Assembly: GCA_900128395.1 (NCBI GenBank) | Contig: LT649247.1 | Span: forward strand, 1-63,154 | DNA from: Stramenopiles sp. TOSAG23-2 | Lineage: Eukaryota; Sar | Reading direction: 5' to 3' | Length of the DNA: 63,154 nucleotides | Part shown: positions 60,628 to 63,154 of the stretch, in pieces | How positions within the stretch are numbered: position 1 is the stretch's first letter | Layout: every line of letters starts with the position of its first letter | Notes under the pieces: model-generated | Told to the model about the DNA's origin: nothing | The model's database searches: none | Seen by the model: only the letters and a program-made list of their open reading frames with translations | Program-made: the position numbers and the translations under genes

Positions 60628-61671
60628 TTACTTCTGCTTCTTGAAAAATTTCACGTAAGGATGATTGGATTCGCTTTTCTTCTCATATTTCCTTCGTTGT
60701 TTTCCAATGTGATCACTGATTTGTTCTAATATCGAAAAAAAGAAAAAGAAAAGAAATACATTTTGTGTTAGTGTCTTAGATTTGGAAATAATATTCATAA
60801 GAGATAGCTAGGCAAAACTTACTCATGGTACGTTCGCCGCCCAATCTGTCGTGAATTTTTCGATGTCTCTCATTGGACGATAAATTGCAATACTTGTTAA
60901 ATGTCTTTAAACACATTTGTCTGGATTTTTTGCTCCAACGACCGTCCTTTTTCTCCTTTTTTGCACGTTTTTGACGTTTTTCAGCACAATTTTTTTGACC
61001 TTTTTTAGCACGTTTTCTAGATACAAATTTCACAGTAGTATTTTTGATAGTCTTCTTTTCCATTTTTGAACGTTTGGAACGTTTAGGTGTTTTTAAATGG
61101 TCTTCCGCTTCTTTTTTCACCTCATCTGCAGTGTACATCACATTTTTACCTGGCATGTCGACTTCTCGAATTTCCATTTCCCAAATGGCAGGTGCTTCAA
61201 AATCTAATTTTGCTGCACCTGTGGAGCGTAGCGTATGAATGAGTGGTAAATAGTTAGAGATGATATTCTTCATTCAGTTTAGGAGAAGAATAGAATTTAC
61301 TTGCCACTTGCAAACAATGCTATTGGAATTTTTGGGATTTCAATATTTTCCTTGTATACATCATTTATTGGATCAACACCACGAACACTTTCAGTAACAT
61401 TTAAATTTGTGTTGACAGCATGTTCGTTGTTATTTAGAATTGCCCCTTCTAACATAAATGTATAGTCAAAAGAATCGTCATCATCATATCCAGGGCTAAC
61501 GTCGTTTGATGATACGTAAATCCAATTGTATGGAGGGTGTTCGGGGGGATATAAGTCACCGTCTTTATTAATTCTGGCGGTGCTGCATTCACCTTCCATC
61601 ATCAAGGTCGTTAATGTTTCCTTGGTATCATCATACATTTGCTCGCTTTCAATCAATGGTTGAGAAAACAT
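60628..61671 (-). CDS. Basic, probably nuclear protein, hypothetical, three exons
   Basis: Exons 61671-61305, 61218-60823 and 60725-60628 give 286 residues with an exact codon count. The first ATG is 61671; the frame is open 12 codons further without ATG. The N-terminal part is acidic (LYPPEHPPYNWIYVSSNDVS, DDDDSF). Exon 2 carries LDFEAPAIWEMEIREVDMPG and long Lys/Arg runs (KTPKRSKRSKMEKK, KKGQKNCAEKRQKRAKKEKK) that look like nuclear localisation signals. The C-terminus has ERHRKIHDRLGGERTM, then KQISDHIGKQRRKYEKKSES and YVKFFKKQK. I recognise no family. The intron between exons 1 and 2 uses a GC donor, which is what makes the frames join. Tandem AT repeats lie directly upstream of the start. 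Confidence 0.65.
60726..60822 (-). other. Intron 2 of the basic-protein gene (97 bp)
   Basis: Minus strand: donor GTAAGTTTTGCC, branch-like ACACTAACACA, pyrimidine tract TTTCTTTTTCTTTTTTTCG, acceptor ATATTAG. Phase 1. Confidence 0.8.
61219..61304 (-). other. Intron 1 of the basic-protein gene, GC-AG type, introner-like copy B (86 bp)
   Basis: Minus strand: donor GCAAGTAAATTCTAT (GC instead of GT), branch TCTCTAAC, acceptor side CGCTACGCTCCACAG. Phase 1 within a Gly codon, the same as intron 3283-3375. GT sites nearby do not join the frames except a weak GTGGCA. Confidence 0.75.
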
Positions 61672-61699
61672 TTTCTTTACTATATTTGTATATATGGAA

Positions 61700-61972
61700 T
61701 ATGACAAAAAATGTTGAATATATAACGTTATAATTAACAGCGATGATATATGTTATATATATAATATGACAAAAAATATTTAATATATAACGTTGTAATT
61801 AACGGTGACGATATATGATATATATGTAATATGACAAAAAAATATTTAATATATGACGTTGTAATTAATTGCGACGATATATGATCTTATATATATATGA
61901 TATATATGTAATATGACAAAAAATATTTAATATATGACGTTGTAATTAATTGCGACGATATATGATCTTAAT
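61700..61972. repeat. AT-rich tandem repeat, four units, upstream of the basic-protein gene
   Basis: ATGACAAAAAATRTTKAATA begins at about 61701, 61766, 61831 and 61913 (period 65, 65 and 82). Each unit continues to ACGTTGTAATTAAYNGCGAC and GATATATGAT. It lies immediately 5' of the presumed ATG. Confidence 0.85.
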
Positions 61973-63154
61973 AGATAAATATTCTTTAAAAATGTAAGTG
62001 AAATGTGTATGTTATACGTGTTATTTATTGTATTGTATTTTTAATATACTATGGTATATATATATATATATATAAATGTTTGTCTATGTATATGTAACGA
62101 CTCTTGTGATGGGATATATATATATATTACATGATATAATATTCAAATTTATACATGTGTACATGTATATTTTTTTGATTATTTTAAAGGTGATGGCATC
62201 GTAATGGTACTGCCCTGTATTATTATACAAATTTCTACATGCCATTCATTTTTATAACATTTCATCCTTCTTCTTCAATCCATTCAACCCCATCCTCAAA
62301 TTATTCAAACTAGCCGGGCTAATCAAAAAATGAATTTTAAAAAAGGATTTATGATTTCATTTTTTTTAAATAAATAAATGAATCGATATGCCATTTTACA
62401 AAATAAAATCGGATATTTGTATGTTAATAATATCCATAATCGGCATTTTTTGATCCAATTTGGGTCCCATTGATTTGGGTCCCATTGAACCCTACTCTTC
62501 AACTCTAATATAATGCTATTCCTATGCTAATGATTTCGTTCCGCCTCTTCCGCATTTAAAAATCTACCGGGCTAGCTGTATTCCTTGTAATCCCCCCGGA
62601 TTTGCAACTGAGATAAAAGATAAAAGTGCACCTCTCGATGATATGCTTAGTAGACTATACAGAAATTATTAATATACATATCACACCTGAATTTACACAT
62701 TAACATTTTTATAAAAAAAAAGATACAGCTCAGTGGCTGGACAGCACTGCAACCTAAACCGTGCCACTCTATACTACTCTACTATAAAATATATATAATA
62801 ATAACTACACACACAGCCACATACACAAAAGATTATTTTAAAATTAAATATATAAAATACTAGTATATAAATATCACCAGAGAGAGAACTCCAGGAACTC
62901 CTGGAACTCCTAGAACTCCCAGAACTCTCTTTACTTCATATTTACCACCGGGTTTTTTTGCTCCTTTCTTCTCTGATGATGAAGAAGATATTGGCACATT
63001 GAGATTGGTTGCATATTGCTATTATCAGATAAAAGATTCGTATATATAATATGTATCTTTTAATTACCACCATGGTGGTAGTTGGATGAATTACATAAAC
63101 CATACGAAACAACGTTCTTCATATATTAATACTGTATCATATTGTAATTACATT
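61973..63154. other. Terminal intergenic region, no gene seen
   Basis: About 1.2 kb AT-rich with no credible ORF. TTTGGGTCCCATTGA occurs twice at 62459-62489. A short GAACTCCNGG repeat (about 62884-62930, five units) lies near the right end. Confidence 0.6.

Noticed and set aside
62728-62760. tRNA-like AGCTCAGTGGCTGG
   Set aside because: It resembles a D-arm, but no anticodon stem, T-arm or acceptor pairing follows.

Overview
The window is nuclear DNA of an AT-rich unicellular eukaryote. Genes are intact on the standard code (TAA, TAG and TGA all serve as stops), most are single-exon, and six carry short spliceosomal introns with GTRNGT donors and CTAAC-like branch sites. Proteins carry Asn/poly-N and Asp runs of the kind seen in AT-rich protists. 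A calcium-dependent protein kinase (CDPK), a doublecortin-Ras fusion, exportin-7, COP9 subunit 2, an LC8-type dynein light chain, a ceramide synthase and a bacterial-type (mitochondrial) ribosomal protein L1 fit a protist. The CDPK points towards the alveolate/stramenopile/rhizarian side, but I cannot name the species.

Layout. 1-9 kb: the 3' part of a multi-pass membrane protein, a small secreted protein, ceramide synthase, an acylated BAR-like coiled-coil protein, and a Gfo/Idh/MocA oxidoreductase broken by a 104-bp tandem duplication. 9-13 kb: a small ORF, a fumarylacetoacetase/hydratase-family enzyme, a non-coding TTAA-flanked inverted-repeat element and an orphan coding fragment. 13-31 kb: M17 aminopeptidase, NHP2, exportin-7, a coiled-coil RING protein, a Cys-based phosphatase, mitochondrial uL1, a four-span membrane protein, CSN2 and the dynein light chain. 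31-50 kb: a leucine-rich-repeat protein, a 1856-residue fusion of an Asteroid-type nuclease to a DEAH helicase, a jelly-roll oxygenase-like protein, a DCX-Ras GTPase, the deubiquitinase UCH37, a cyclic-nucleotide phosphodiesterase, a DMT-family transporter and a PAQR receptor. 50-63 kb: a 2183-residue secreted protein with four Frizzled-like Cys-rich modules, the CDPK, and a three-exon basic protein, then about 1.4 kb without genes.

There are no operons; neighbours are functionally mixed. Loose themes are signalling (Ras-like GTPase, phosphodiesterase, CDPK, PAQR, phosphatase) and RNA or ubiquitin housekeeping (NHP2, exportin-7, helicase fusion; CSN2, UCH37, RING).

The most interesting non-gene signals are: (i) two introns in unrelated genes, 58 kb apart, that share donor-side, branch-site and acceptor-side sequence and the same phase, which looks like an introner-like family; (ii) a conserved roughly 75-100 bp element just downstream of at least six genes, always in the orientation of the gene; (iii) several two-copy tandem duplications with units near 100 bp; (iv) a CDPK intron built almost wholly of 26-bp units arranged as a long hairpin.
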